DNA of 64,000 bases from Nannochloropsis salina CCMP1776 (taxonomy: Eukaryota > Sar > Eustigmatophyceae > Eustigmatales > Monodopsidaceae): NCBI GenBank assembly GCA_004565275.1, contig SDOX01000122.1, positions 818,642 through 882,641 of the forward strand. The letters run 5' to 3'. Under the pieces are notes generated by a model. That model did not search any database. It had not been told where the DNA came from and was given only the letters and a program-made list of their open reading frames with translations. Position numbers and translations under genes: made by a program. The number at the start of each line of letters is the position of its first letter. Within the stretch, counting starts at the first letter, position 1. Below, in pieces: positions 11,241 through 20,112 of this stretch.

Positions 11241-12065
11241 TCACAACTCCTCTCCTTCAGGCACCGTATCCAGATCGTACCGTAACAAAGTGCTTTCGTC
11301 GTCGAACTCAAAGAGAGCCTTGAACCGCGTCCCTTCGAGGAACAAGGGCAACCAATATTTATCGTCCGCCCACATTTTCTCATACGGGATCTCGCTTTCG
11401 GCGTACCATTGTGGTTTCATTTCTTCTGTCTCCTGAGGCTCCCCTTTGATTGGGCCCAGTGCCTCAAAAACGTGGACCTTCAGCACCTCGGGGATGGTCA
11501 AAAATGTGAAGGTGATTTTTCCCCTCAGTTCTGCATCCGAGGCCTTCAAGCATGATTCCTCCTCCAGCTCACGCAAAGCAGCCGCTTTAATCGTCTCATC
11601 AGTCTCCACCTTGCCTCCAAAACCATTCCATTTTCCTTGCCCGAATCCTCTCTTTTTCATTCCGAGGAGTACTTCTTTGACATTCGTTGTTGGGTTTGCC
11701 CGCCTCACGAAGAGCAAGGTCAGAAGCTTGGTCTTTAAAGTCGGCTGAGAGACACTAGAGCTTGCTTTCATTCTACTTTCTGCTTTCAACGTCGCGGCAA
11801 AGGTACTTTTGGTCGGCGAAGGACTGTAATATACGAAAGACTGCCGTGGTGATGCTTTGTGGTGAAAAGGGGCTACGGAGCTTCCACAGGCAGAAACAGC
11901 GGAGGCAGCAGAAATAACAGCAGCTGCGGCGGTAGCAGATGAAAAAAGACACGGGACCAAAGAGAAGATTGTTCTATCCCGCATGCCCTGTGTTTTTAGA
12001 TATGAACGCCTTGGGTATTGAGGTACGACATATGCAACGTATTGAACAACAGCAGCGCTCAGCAT
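11241..12065 (-). CDS. NUDT1: MTH1-type Nudix hydrolase (oxidised purine dNTPase)
   Basis: Uninterrupted frame of 274 residues. The C-terminal 155 residues align end to end with MTH1: LLGMKKRGFGQGKWNGFGGK, a Nudix box around RELEEES (Ser instead of the usual Gly after EE), VHVFEA, and the substrate-pocket region KMWADDKYWLPLFLEG. The family hydrolyses 8-oxo-dGTP and related oxidised nucleotides to keep them out of DNA. An N-terminal extension of about 115 residues contains an Ala-rich hydrophobic segment (FSSATAAAAVISAASAVSA) like a signal or organelle presequence, especially if translation begins at the internal Met at 11984. An organelle-targeted pool is plausible but inferred. Confidence 0.88.
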   Translation of the reverse strand: MLSAAVVQYVAYVVPQYPRRSYLKTQGMRDRTIFSLVPCLFSSATAAAAVISAASAVSACGSSVAPFHHKASPRQSFVYYSPSPTKSTFAATLKAESRMKASSSVSQPTLKTKLLTLLFVRRANPTTNVKEVLLGMKKRGFGQGKWNGFGGKVETDETIKAAALRELEEESCLKASDAELRGKITFTFLTIPEVLKVHVFEALGPIKGEPQETEEMKPQWYAESEIPYEKMWADDKYWLPLFLEGTRFKALFEFDDESTLLRYDLDTVPEGEEL

Positions 12066-12363
12066 GGGCGATAAGACAGAGAGATCATAATGCCATTCAC
12101 CATCGGTGGTTGTCCGTCATCTTTCCCGTCTTTAACGCCCGGGCATTCAAGCAAAGTATAAGCGGTCATGAATACCCCCATCGATCATGCCTGTGGCTCA
12201 ACAATCACATAGCAGGGCGCAATGTTGGCAACAGGTAGTCCAACCTCCTGCCTCCTCCACGACCGGCGTGTGTCGTTTGATTACCGGCTAGATGACCATC
12301 GTGTGTCCTCCTCATGCTTTCGATCGAAACGTGCTGTCATGTTCTTGAACACTTTTAAAAAAA
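12066..12363. promoter_or_regulatory. Compact divergent promoter region
   Basis: A 298-bp gap separates the start codons of the Nudix gene (-) and the CDP-DAG synthase gene (+), so both promoters must lie here or overlap. No specific element was recognised; the call is positional. Confidence 0.35.
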
Positions 12364-13554
12364 ATGAGAACCCCTTTTTGTGGCGTGACAACTTTTCTAG
12401 GCTCACAAGACTACCACGGCAAACGGACAGGTGGAATGGCGGGGCGGATGATATGCCAGTTAATCCTTTCCCTTTCCTTCCTGTGCCTCGTCGCACCCTC
12501 TCCATTGAATGCTTCTCCCCACAAAGATCTCCTTCACCGAGGCGGGGCCTTGTTTGGCGCCCCGTCGAACGCCTTGAGAGCACCTCCTCAGGATCCCGGC
12601 GTCCTGGGTCGTATCTCAAGTCGGAAGGGTTCTTGGGGCACGCGCGTCGCCAGCACGGTAACGCTTTTGGGGCTGACTGCTGCTATGACCTACGTCGGTC
12701 AGCGAAAAGGCCTGGAGCTGATCGTGATCGGCGCTCAAGCTGGTGCTTACAATGAGGTGGCTAAGCTATTGGACCGAGGACTGAGCCTCCCGTCCTCCCT
12801 GCCGTCCCGATGGCTGTGGTTCGTCCTCGCTTTCAACACCGGCCACTCCTGGGCCTACGGCGAGACTCTCATGCCCTCCCTACTCCCATCCTGGCTGCAT
12901 TGGTACTGGCCGGGGCGTCGGCTTGTGCAGTATCTTGCCTACGTCTGCCTGCTCGGAGGGTCCATCACTCCCAAGGGCCCGGGGGAGCAGCTTCAGCGCC
13001 AAGTCGCGCATCTGGCCGGTCTGCATTTCGCGCTCTTCCTCATAGTGGGACTAGGCTCCGGGTACGTGGCCATCCTCAAACAATGGGGCGTCCGCCCTTT
13101 CCTCCTTTCCGTCCTCCTGGTCGTCGTGAACGACATCGGGGCCTATCTGGTGGGTGTGCCGCTGGGGAAGACCCCTCTGACCAAGCTCTCCCCCAAGAAG
13201 AGCTGGGAGGGCTTCTGGGGGGCTGCAGTTCTGACCATGGCCAGTGCTCCGCTCCTCGTACGGCTCCTTCGAACCATGTTGGGGCCCGCGCCCGACGACG
13301 TGCCCCGCGCGTTGGGGGGGCTGCTGTCCCTCTCGGACTGGCAGGCGCTGATCTTGGCTGCCTTCGCCTCGTTCGGGGCTCCTATAGGGGGCATTCTGGC
13401 ATCCGCCGCCAAGCGGGCGACGGGGACGAAGGATTTCGGCGACAGCATACCCGGACACGGCGGGGTCATGGACCGTGTGGACTGCCAGCTCTTCATGTCG
13501 GCCTTCAGCTACCTCTTCTTGTCCTGCTCTGCTTCTCCCCGGACGCGGGAATAG
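12364..13554 (+). CDS. CDS1: Phosphatidate cytidylyltransferase (CDP-diacylglycerol synthase)
   Basis: Single open frame, 396 residues from ATG 12364; an internal Met at 12436 directly precedes a hydrophobic signal (MAGRMICQLILSLSFLCLV) and may be the true start. Multiple membrane spans follow. The C-terminal third has the family signature: SPKKSWEGFWG, then SAAKRATGTKDFGDSIPGHG and GGVMDRVD, where the acidic residues bind Mg2+ and CTP. The enzyme converts phosphatidic acid plus CTP to CDP-diacylglycerol for phosphatidylglycerol and phosphatidylinositol synthesis. The signal-like start followed by a long polar linker suggests the plastid isoform, but the A-F motif is not clear. It is convergent with the VPS9 gene. 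Confidence 0.88.
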   Translation: MRTPFCGVTTFLGSQDYHGKRTGGMAGRMICQLILSLSFLCLVAPSPLNASPHKDLLHRGGALFGAPSNALRAPPQDPGVLGRISSRKGSWGTRVASTVTLLGLTAAMTYVGQRKGLELIVIGAQAGAYNEVAKLLDRGLSLPSSLPSRWLWFVLAFNTGHSWAYGETLMPSLLPSWLHWYWPGRRLVQYLAYVCLLGGSITPKGPGEQLQRQVAHLAGLHFALFLIVGLGSGYVAILKQWGVRPFLLSVLLVVVNDIGAYLVGVPLGKTPLTKLSPKKSWEGFWGAAVLTMASAPLLVRLLRTMLGPAPDDVPRALGGLLSLSDWQALILAAFASFGAPIGGILASAAKRATGTKDFGDSIPGHGGVMDRVDCQLFMSAFSYLFLSCSASPRTRE

Positions 13555-13660
13555 GCGCTAAAAAAGTGTAGAGAGGGGGAGAGTGGTCGCTAGAAAAGTG
13601 CAGAGCGGGGGAGAGTGGGGAGGCGCTCTGGGGAGCATGTACAGTAATGGCGGTGTGTGG

Positions 13661-13850
13661 TGTTGGTGATTGCAGGTAACTCAAAGAGAGGGCGGAAAAG
13701 AAACGAACTGAAAGCACTGCCTCGAGTGAGCCCCGCCGGTACAAGCTGCCCATGTTGTTGGGGATTGCAGGTAACTCAAAGAGTGGGCGGAAAAGAAACG
13801 AACTGAAAGCACTGCCTCGAGTGAGCCCCGCCGGTACAAGCTGCCCATGA
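13661..13850. repeat. 95-bp tandem duplication
   Basis: Two adjacent copies, about 13661-13755 and 13756-13850, with a period of 95 bp and only a few mismatches (for example tgttggtgat versus tgttggggat, and agagagggc versus agagtgggc). It lies between the stops of the convergent CDP-DAG synthase and VPS9 genes, ending 32 bp from the VPS9 stop. The near identity points to a recent duplication, probably within 3' UTR sequence. The rest of the 13555-13882 gap holds no gene. Confidence 0.9.
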
Positions 13851-13882
13851 TTAAGGCTTTCCGAGTATTCCACTCCAATCCC

Positions 13883-16027
13883 TCAAAACCATCCGTCTTG
13901 TTCCAAAATGTCCATGGTTTCTTCCATCGCCGCTTCTGCCGCCAACCACTCGTCCAGGAACTGCAGGCCCCTCTCTTGCTCCTCCACCGAGAAGGACGGG
14001 CCCAAGTCCTCAAGCACTGGCTCCTCCATCCCTCCTTCCTCCTCCACCGCCTCTTGCTTCCCTCCTTCCCTTCCCCCGGTCTCATCCTCCGCGGCCCCGT
14101 GGCTACCCCCTTTCCTCCTCCTTTCCTCCCCAACGGGCAGCCAGAAAATATGGGCCACGGCCGCCTCCAGGGTAGTGCAGTAGTAGGCTTGTTCTCCCAC
14201 GTGATTTCCGGAGGCGAAGTGCCGCAGCACGTAGAGGCAGGAGAAAATATCCGGGCACTCGGACTGCACCAGGGCATACACGAGCAAAGGGAAGAGCACA
14301 TCCGCCGGAAGGGAATGCGCGGGCTCTGACTCGGCCGTCCTGGCTTCCCGGTCTCCCTCCCCTCCTCCTTCTCCACCTGCCCGTTGCAATTTTTGAAGGC
14401 GCCCCTCCCTCTGCGCCTTCGCCGCTGCAGCACCCGCCTCGTGGTGCAAGCACCTGACAGCTCTTAAAAGGGCTTCCGTCATCTCCAAGGGCGTCATAGA
14501 GAGCGCCATCTCGCTCAAAAGCCGGGCCGTCTCCGGGAAGGGGCACCCCCACAGGTAGGGGGGGGGCACGCCCAGCGCGGTGGCGTCCAGGCGGAGGGCT
14601 GCCTGTACCTGCTCCCGCCATTGCTTGTTGAGCTCGGGAAAGACTTGGTCGCCGCCTTTCACATACCCGGAGGACGCACGTCGGGCTCGGCGGAAGACCA
14701 GGGCCTGCATGAGGCCGAGGAGGGCGGGGCGGAGGGCGGGGGGAAGGGCATAGGGAACCAGGAGCCGATCGTGCACAAAGTAGTTGATGAAGGCAACGAT
14801 GCAGCGGGGCGTGCAGAGGTACGTGTCCCGGGGGCTGCCGCTGCCGTTGCTGACCGCAGTCGTGGTGGTGGGGAGGGAGCGGCCAAGCGCCGAGACGGCA
14901 CCGGGGAGCCCTCCTTGGCCCTCACCTCGCGTGCGAGAGGCGACAGAGACATTGCTCTGGCTGGCGCTCTCTTCCAGCAACGTCAGCCATCTGTCAAGGA
15001 GTCGACCCTCCCGGTAGCGTTGATCCTCCAAGAGAAAGGCGAAAGCAGCCTCTACGCGCTGCCGCCGTCTGCCCATCACGCCGTGGGCCTGACGGGGTCC
15101 AGGCTGGCTGCAGCTCGGCAGCAGGGGCACGTTGACGGAGGATTGGGTAGATGGGGGCACGGAGGTCGCAGGAGAGGGGCGACAAGGCAGCGGGGAGGAG
15201 GAGGAGTCGGGGGGGACCAAGAGGGGCCTCGAGGTGTCAGCCCCCGTGGAGGATGAGATGCCAGAGGATTCCGGCCCGGTGTCATCGCGCACAGGATGCA
15301 CCACGTCTACGGCGTCTCCATCGGTTAAGTACAGCGCCTGGGCCTCCTCGACCAAGCCCAACAGCCTCAGTCGCCGTTCTTCCCCGCCCTCCGCACCCGC
15401 CCACCCCGTCTCCCCTACCACCTTACCCATGGCTTTCTCTGCCTGGTCGCACAGGCGTGCGAGGCAAAATCGCCGCCTCTTCAATGTTTTGACGCCACTA
15501 TCGGCTTCTAATAACTCAGCTGGCGGTCGCATGATGGCAGAGGACTTTGGCTCCTCCCTCTCTTGTTCTCCGGTTCCCCTTGGTCCCTTTTTTACCTTTT
15601 CCTTCCTGGCATCGACCTCGCGAAGCCAGGACAGCACTATCAATTCCTGTTTCTGTAAGATTGTCGCAGCTTGTCTCCATTGTTCGTGCTCCAGTTCCAG
15701 CAAGGCCCTTCTCAGCGAGGTATAGTGGCGCCACAAACCGAGATGCTTCCGGCCCCCCGTCCTCAAAAGTTGATTTTTCTCGGTAAGAGATGTTTTTTCA
15801 AGTGCTGAAAGCGCCCTTTTCGCTTTATCTGCTTGTCCTAGGAGTCGAGAAGTCTCTGTTTTTAATATCGAGTGGTAACGGGACACCGCGGAGGGAGGAG
15901 CCTGCATTGACTGCATGTGTTGGACGGGATGGGGAAACAGGCTGCCCACGGCGTCCATTAGCTCGGTCAGGGAGGAAAGCCGTCGTCCTCGCGTCGTCGT
16001 CGATGTAGACGGTGACGGGGTCGTCAT
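13883..16027 (-). CDS. VPS9-domain protein (probable Rab5-family GEF)
   Basis: Single open frame; the first in-frame ATG is at 16027, giving 714 residues. The frame is open a little further upstream without an ATG, so an upstream exon is not excluded. The N-terminal half is charged and helical, with a Ser/Pro-rich linker around residues 245-300. The C-terminal half has VPS9 hallmarks: LCTPRCIVAFINYFVHDRLL, then ADVLFPLLVYALVQSECPD, SCLYVLRHFAS and GEQAYYCTTLEAAVAHI, ending in an acidic tail. VPS9 domains activate Rab5/Vps21 GTPases in endosome fusion. The stretch between the VPS9 halves carries a long Ala/Arg/Gly-rich insert. No other named domain is seen. Confidence 0.75.
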   Translation of the reverse strand: MTTPSPSTSTTTRGRRLSSLTELMDAVGSLFPHPVQHMQSMQAPPSAVSRYHSILKTETSRLLGQADKAKRALSALEKTSLTEKNQLLRTGGRKHLGLWRHYTSLRRALLELEHEQWRQAATILQKQELIVLSWLREVDARKEKVKKGPRGTGEQEREEPKSSAIMRPPAELLEADSGVKTLKRRRFCLARLCDQAEKAMGKVVGETGWAGAEGGEERRLRLLGLVEEAQALYLTDGDAVDVVHPVRDDTGPESSGISSSTGADTSRPLLVPPDSSSSPLPCRPSPATSVPPSTQSSVNVPLLPSCSQPGPRQAHGVMGRRRQRVEAAFAFLLEDQRYREGRLLDRWLTLLEESASQSNVSVASRTRGEGQGGLPGAVSALGRSLPTTTTAVSNGSGSPRDTYLCTPRCIVAFINYFVHDRLLVPYALPPALRPALLGLMQALVFRRARRASSGYVKGGDQVFPELNKQWREQVQAALRLDATALGVPPPYLWGCPFPETARLLSEMALSMTPLEMTEALLRAVRCLHHEAGAAAAKAQREGRLQKLQRAGGEGGGEGDREARTAESEPAHSLPADVLFPLLVYALVQSECPDIFSCLYVLRHFASGNHVGEQAYYCTTLEAAVAHIFWLPVGEERRRKGGSHGAAEDETGGREGGKQEAVEEEGGMEEPVLEDLGPSFSVEEQERGLQFLDEWLAAEAAMEETMDILEQDGWF

Positions 16028-16721
16028 CGTGCTGGAAGGAAGGCAGGCGGGGGAGACTCCAAAGGTGACGGGCAGGTGGAACAAAGTGAGGTCCGGCGAT
16101 GCACTGCCCCTCTCGTCGCGAGCAGATTGCCACCTGACCGTGGTAGATCTATGCAGGAACGATCATGCTTCCTAAGAGTCCGGTAAACATCCTGTACTGA
16201 CCTGTGTGTGGATTCGGTTCACTTTTTTTTTTGGTGTGTAAAGGGAGAAGGTGGAGTGGCTATCAAACAGCGATCTCGCCAGCGCCTGTGTCTTCTGACT
16301 CGTTCCTGATAGAAGCGTGGACAATTAGGGCACGCGGTCGCCTGCAACGATACGGTGCAATAACAGATGAACAGATTGCCGCAACTTGATTTTTTCTTAC
16401 ACGCGAGACGGGCCGATATTCGTGTGGTTACATGCAAGGACGAGGGAGGGGAAGTAGCTTAGGAAGAGGGGATCGAAAAAGCTGACGACGCTAAGAGATG
16501 TTGTGGTCTGACTGAGTTGATCCTCGGAGTTGAGCCGATCAAAAGTATTGCACATTTTGTGAAAGACTTTTCTTATCACATGTTGCACTGTCACTTTGGC
16601 ATAGAAGCAGCGAGTGTCCATTCTTTTGGCTAACATCTTCCCCCTACACGCCCCTTACGTCACCGTTTTTCCACAGACTAACCCCTTCACCCAGACGTGC
16701 GTCTTCTCGTTAAAAACAAGC
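16028..16721. other. Divergent intergenic region
   Basis: Between the VPS9 gene (-) and the site-2 protease gene (+). It should carry both promoters. No coding frame with family features was found; an A/T-rich patch lies near 16210-16250. Confidence 0.4.
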
Positions 16722-18122
16722 ATGCGGCGTCATAGCCACGTCTTTGCGGCTGCTACTGGACTTCTATGTTTAAGCGGGAGCATATTGGCGTTTCGCCCCC
16801 CTGCTTTCCAAGTCGTAAGCCGGCCCAAGTCCACGCTTGCGTATGGTCTCGGGAGGAAGCTCTTGAGACCTCGACTTCCCGCGAGGCACGACCGTCCCGT
16901 TATGGCTGCCTTGGACCCGGAGACCATCTCGACCGCGGTCAATGTGGCAGCGGGTACAAGCAACCCCTTCTCGGGCATCACCAACAACCTGACCTCCCTC
17001 CTCGTCCTGGCAGTGATCGTAGCAGTGCACGAAATGGGGCACTTCATCGGGGCCCGCTCCCAGGGCATCAAAGTGCGGAACTTCAGTATTGGCTTTGGTC
17101 CTCGACTGCTGTCCTTCAAGGAGGGGCCAGAGGACGACGACATTGAGTACACGCTGCGGGCGATCCCCATGGGCGGCTTTGTGTCCTTTCCCCCCCACTA
17201 CGAGGTCGACAGCGACGGGGAGATGATCCGGTACGAGGACAAGGACCTCCTTCAAAACCGCCCCCCCCTGCAGCAAGCTATCGTCATCTCCGCCGGGGTG
17301 ATTGCAAATATTCTCTTGTCCTTCTCCCTCCTCCTCGGCTCTGTGGCCACCACCGGCCTCCCCCGACCTCAGTTCAGCGATGGGCCCTACGTCATGCGCC
17401 TGGTCGAGAAGGACTGCCCGGCCGCCCGAGCCGGCATCCAACCCGAAGATTTGATCCTGGCTGTGAATGGGCACAAGGTGAGCGGGGACGAGAAAGGGCT
17501 AAATGGTGCCGTTTCCCTCATCTCCCAGTCCAACGGCCAGCCTGTTGAGTTGCAGCTTCGGCGCAAAGGAGTCGAACTTGTGAAAACCGTAACTCCTCAG
17601 TTGAATCCGGAAACGGGCCGCAACAGCATCGGTGTCCAGATGGCGGCGCACATTGAAAAAGTGAAGCTGATCAAAGCCAAAGACCCTGCACAGGCCTTGG
17701 AGTACTCGGTTCAAGAGCTTGGTGCTATGCTGCGGGAGGCCTCCTCTTCCTTGCGCCGCTTTTCCTCCGCGGGCATGGAGGGCTTGACAGGCCCATTGGG
17801 CATCGTGCAAGTGGGTGCCGACTTAGCAGCAGTGGACCAGCTCGCCTTGATCAAGTTCGCGGCGTTTATCAGCATCAACCTGGCGGTGGTGAACGCGTTG
17901 CCTTTCCCGGGTTTGGACGGGGGCCAGATGATTTTTGTGCTTCTGGAAGCTTTGCGGGGGAAACGGTTGTCGCCTCAATTGGAGAATGGGATCAACGCTG
18001 TGGCAGTTCTGCTGCTGGCCTCCCTGTCGCTGAGCCTGATTGCTGGAGACATCACTAGGGGCATGTCTAGCCTGGACAAGGTCATCGAGGCCAACCCCTT
18101 GCTTGACTCCCCACTCAAATAG
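16722..18122 (+). CDS. Plastid site-2 protease (RseP/ARASP-like zinc metalloprotease)
   Basis: Single exon, 466 residues from the ATG at 16722. A signal peptide ends SGSILAFRPP, the plastid bipartite junction, followed by a transit-like stretch. The M50 active-site helix carries HEMGH (residues 103-107), with IGFGPRLLSF and IPMGGFVSFP after it. A PDZ domain with AARAGIQPEDLILAVNGHKV is at about 225-300. The second metal-binding motif, ALPFPGLDGG, lies near residue 395, then closing membrane spans. The family cleaves membrane-embedded substrates; ARASP and EGY relatives in plants act in chloroplast development. Only one PDZ domain is visible, against two in E. coli RseP. Confidence 0.88.
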   Translation: MRRHSHVFAAATGLLCLSGSILAFRPPAFQVVSRPKSTLAYGLGRKLLRPRLPARHDRPVMAALDPETISTAVNVAAGTSNPFSGITNNLTSLLVLAVIVAVHEMGHFIGARSQGIKVRNFSIGFGPRLLSFKEGPEDDDIEYTLRAIPMGGFVSFPPHYEVDSDGEMIRYEDKDLLQNRPPLQQAIVISAGVIANILLSFSLLLGSVATTGLPRPQFSDGPYVMRLVEKDCPAARAGIQPEDLILAVNGHKVSGDEKGLNGAVSLISQSNGQPVELQLRRKGVELVKTVTPQLNPETGRNSIGVQMAAHIEKVKLIKAKDPAQALEYSVQELGAMLREASSSLRRFSSAGMEGLTGPLGIVQVGADLAAVDQLALIKFAAFISINLAVVNALPFPGLDGGQMIFVLLEALRGKRLSPQLENGINAVAVLLLASLSLSLIAGDITRGMSSLDKVIEANPLLDSPLK

Positions 18123-18519
18123 GCCGGACTATGAATGAGGAGTGCTTGTGTCAACAAAAGGGTGTGTTTCATCCTTCTTTTTTCCAACTCTTTTAACAAG
18201 AAAAATGTTAAGATAAACATGTGTGGAGGGCGTGTGAAAGTTGAGAGCGAGAGAGGGAATTTGAATAAGTTACTATCGTTCGTGTATTCCTCGCCTCGCT
18301 TTTTTTAAAAAGAACTGTTTGAGTAGAGCGATGCCCACGCGCACGCATGCATGCCATAGCAAAAGATACAAAGAAAAACTTTGACACGGAGATATCTCGT
18401 GATGAGCACGTGCAATGCTGTGCCCACGTACGAAAGAATATTTCTGAACTCACATTGTGCGACAGATTTTGACGAACAATTCCTTTATCATACAATAGCT
18501 CTCCAAGGTACCTTTCGGG
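18123..18519. other. Convergent 3' gap
   Basis: Between the stops of the site-2 protease (+) and the ARM-like gene (-). Low-complexity T and A runs near 18170-18310; no gene seen. Confidence 0.4.
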
Positions 18520-19851
18520 TCAGTTGCCGAGCCCACCAGTTTTCCGTGGTCTGAGTACAGGCTGCAGGAACAGGAATACACACACCACCCACAAAAAAAT
18601 GCATACCAGAACGGTTGTTCGGTTTTGGTTTCCATCCAAGGTCAGCTCCAGTGTGGGCGTATTTCCGTATTTAAACTTGAACTTTTTGGTGAGCAGCACA
18701 CGGCCACTCTCACCGCCATCGTGGAGTTTATCGTCATTCCGATTACCGCTCGCCACGCTTCCACCAAGACTTTCGTGTTTGCCACCCGCGAGGCGCAGCA
18801 AGACGACCTCGCAACATTCACTCACGCGAGTTCCTCCGAATGCCACGGTATTCGCCTTCAAGTCTTCTTGCTCGATCTTCTCCACGACAGCCCCTCCGCC
18901 CAATTCTTTCATCCGGCCCAACAGCACCGGGTTGGCGCTGGCGTTGGCCAATGTTGCCACTCCATAGCAACGGAGCAGTCGGCTTTGATTTTGGGCGACC
19001 TCCAAAACACGAGGAAGAACGTCCCGCACAGCATGGATAAATCCCTGATGTGTCAGAAGGTACGTATCGCTGTAGGCGCAAAGGTTAGCGACAATGGCGA
19101 GGGACAATGTTACCACTTCCAAGTCTCTGGCTTGGAGTAAGGCTAGGATCGATGCCAACCTTCCTACCCTGGGAAGGGTGACTGAGGAAGTCGCGGCCAT
19201 CATGGGCTGCGTAGATGTTATACTCGCAGCCGGAGCCAGGCTAGCGTCCCTCTCCTCGGTGCTACTTATGTCCTGTTTTGTATGGACAGCTCCTCGTTGA
19301 TATGGAATAAGGCCCATCGAATCAACTTGTGCGCTTTCACTTCCCGGGCTGCCGGCTTGCTCCGTATTCTTGCCCGTGCTCTGCCCGTACTCAGTAGCAA
19401 GGCAGGCAATGAGGCTTTTGACAGTGTGCTTATCCCACGAAAGGGTCTGCAGCGACCCCAAGATCTCCCTCAAACAAGGTGTTTCTTCTTGCCAGGTTTG
19501 TAAGGCCTGGAGGAGCACCGCTGGTAGGCCTACAAGCACAGCCTGTCCTCTCAATGCATCGTCAAGGAGTAATGTCTTGGCAGCGCGAGCCGCGAAGTAG
19601 ACAACAGTTCGGTCATGACTTGGTAGCAATCGGCATAATGCGTGGGCCATGGGAGCGAAGGAGATCATCGGAAAGAATTCATTTCCTCCTATTAGCGTGT
19701 TGAGATCCGTTGCTGCCTTTTGCTGATCTGCTACATCTTGTGAGTGAGCTAAGCTTACGATGCGCTTCACCCGAATCATGGAGTGCGGCTGCTTCCGACC
19801 TTGAAAAGGTAATACATCCTCCAGTTCGGCCACAAAAGTGGCGTTAGCCAT
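18520..19851 (-). CDS. Tail-anchored armadillo/HEAT-like protein, function unknown
   Basis: Single open frame of 443 residues from ATG 19851. The body is helical with ARM/HEAT-like stretches (MAHALCRLLPSHDRTVVYFA, LSLAIVANLCAYSDTYLL, LLRCYGVATLANASANPVLL) separated by a Ser/Thr/Glu-rich linker at about residues 150-220. The last 30 residues contain one strong membrane segment (VLVCIFLWVVCVFLFLQPVL) followed by RPRKTGGLGN, the layout of a C-terminal tail anchor with the helical domain in the cytosol. No signal peptide is seen. ARM-like folds usually bind partner proteins. The family was not recognised. Confidence 0.7.
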   Translation of the reverse strand: MANATFVAELEDVLPFQGRKQPHSMIRVKRIVSLAHSQDVADQQKAATDLNTLIGGNEFFPMISFAPMAHALCRLLPSHDRTVVYFAARAAKTLLLDDALRGQAVLVGLPAVLLQALQTWQEETPCLREILGSLQTLSWDKHTVKSLIACLATEYGQSTGKNTEQAGSPGSESAQVDSMGLIPYQRGAVHTKQDISSTEERDASLAPAASITSTQPMMAATSSVTLPRVGRLASILALLQARDLEVVTLSLAIVANLCAYSDTYLLTHQGFIHAVRDVLPRVLEVAQNQSRLLRCYGVATLANASANPVLLGRMKELGGGAVVEKIEQEDLKANTVAFGGTRVSECCEVVLLRLAGGKHESLGGSVASGNRNDDKLHDGGESGRVLLTKKFKFKYGNTPTLELTLDGNQNRTTVLVCIFLWVVCVFLFLQPVLRPRKTGGLGN

Positions 19852-20112
19852 TCACCTAGTTGTTATTTCACAAGTCAGTTCCATAAGCTCCATCGAATGG
19901 ATTGTTTACTTTTACAATTTGTTGTATGATTTTCCATTTCACGGCCCATTCAGAACCGTTACGGAGATAGCCGATAGGCCAACTGTCCTGCCTCTCTGAC
20001 CTCTCGAGTCGTCTTTTGACCTCCACACTATGATTACGTGACTATTTACTATAATTATCACAGTTCTGGCCTCATTTCCTGCGTCTACCTCCTTCGCTTA
20101 TTCCACCATCAC
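19852..20112. promoter_or_regulatory. Compact divergent promoter region
   Basis: A 261-bp gap lies between the start codons of the ARM-like gene (-) and the PfkB kinase (+). Both promoters must sit here; no specific element recognised. Confidence 0.35.
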
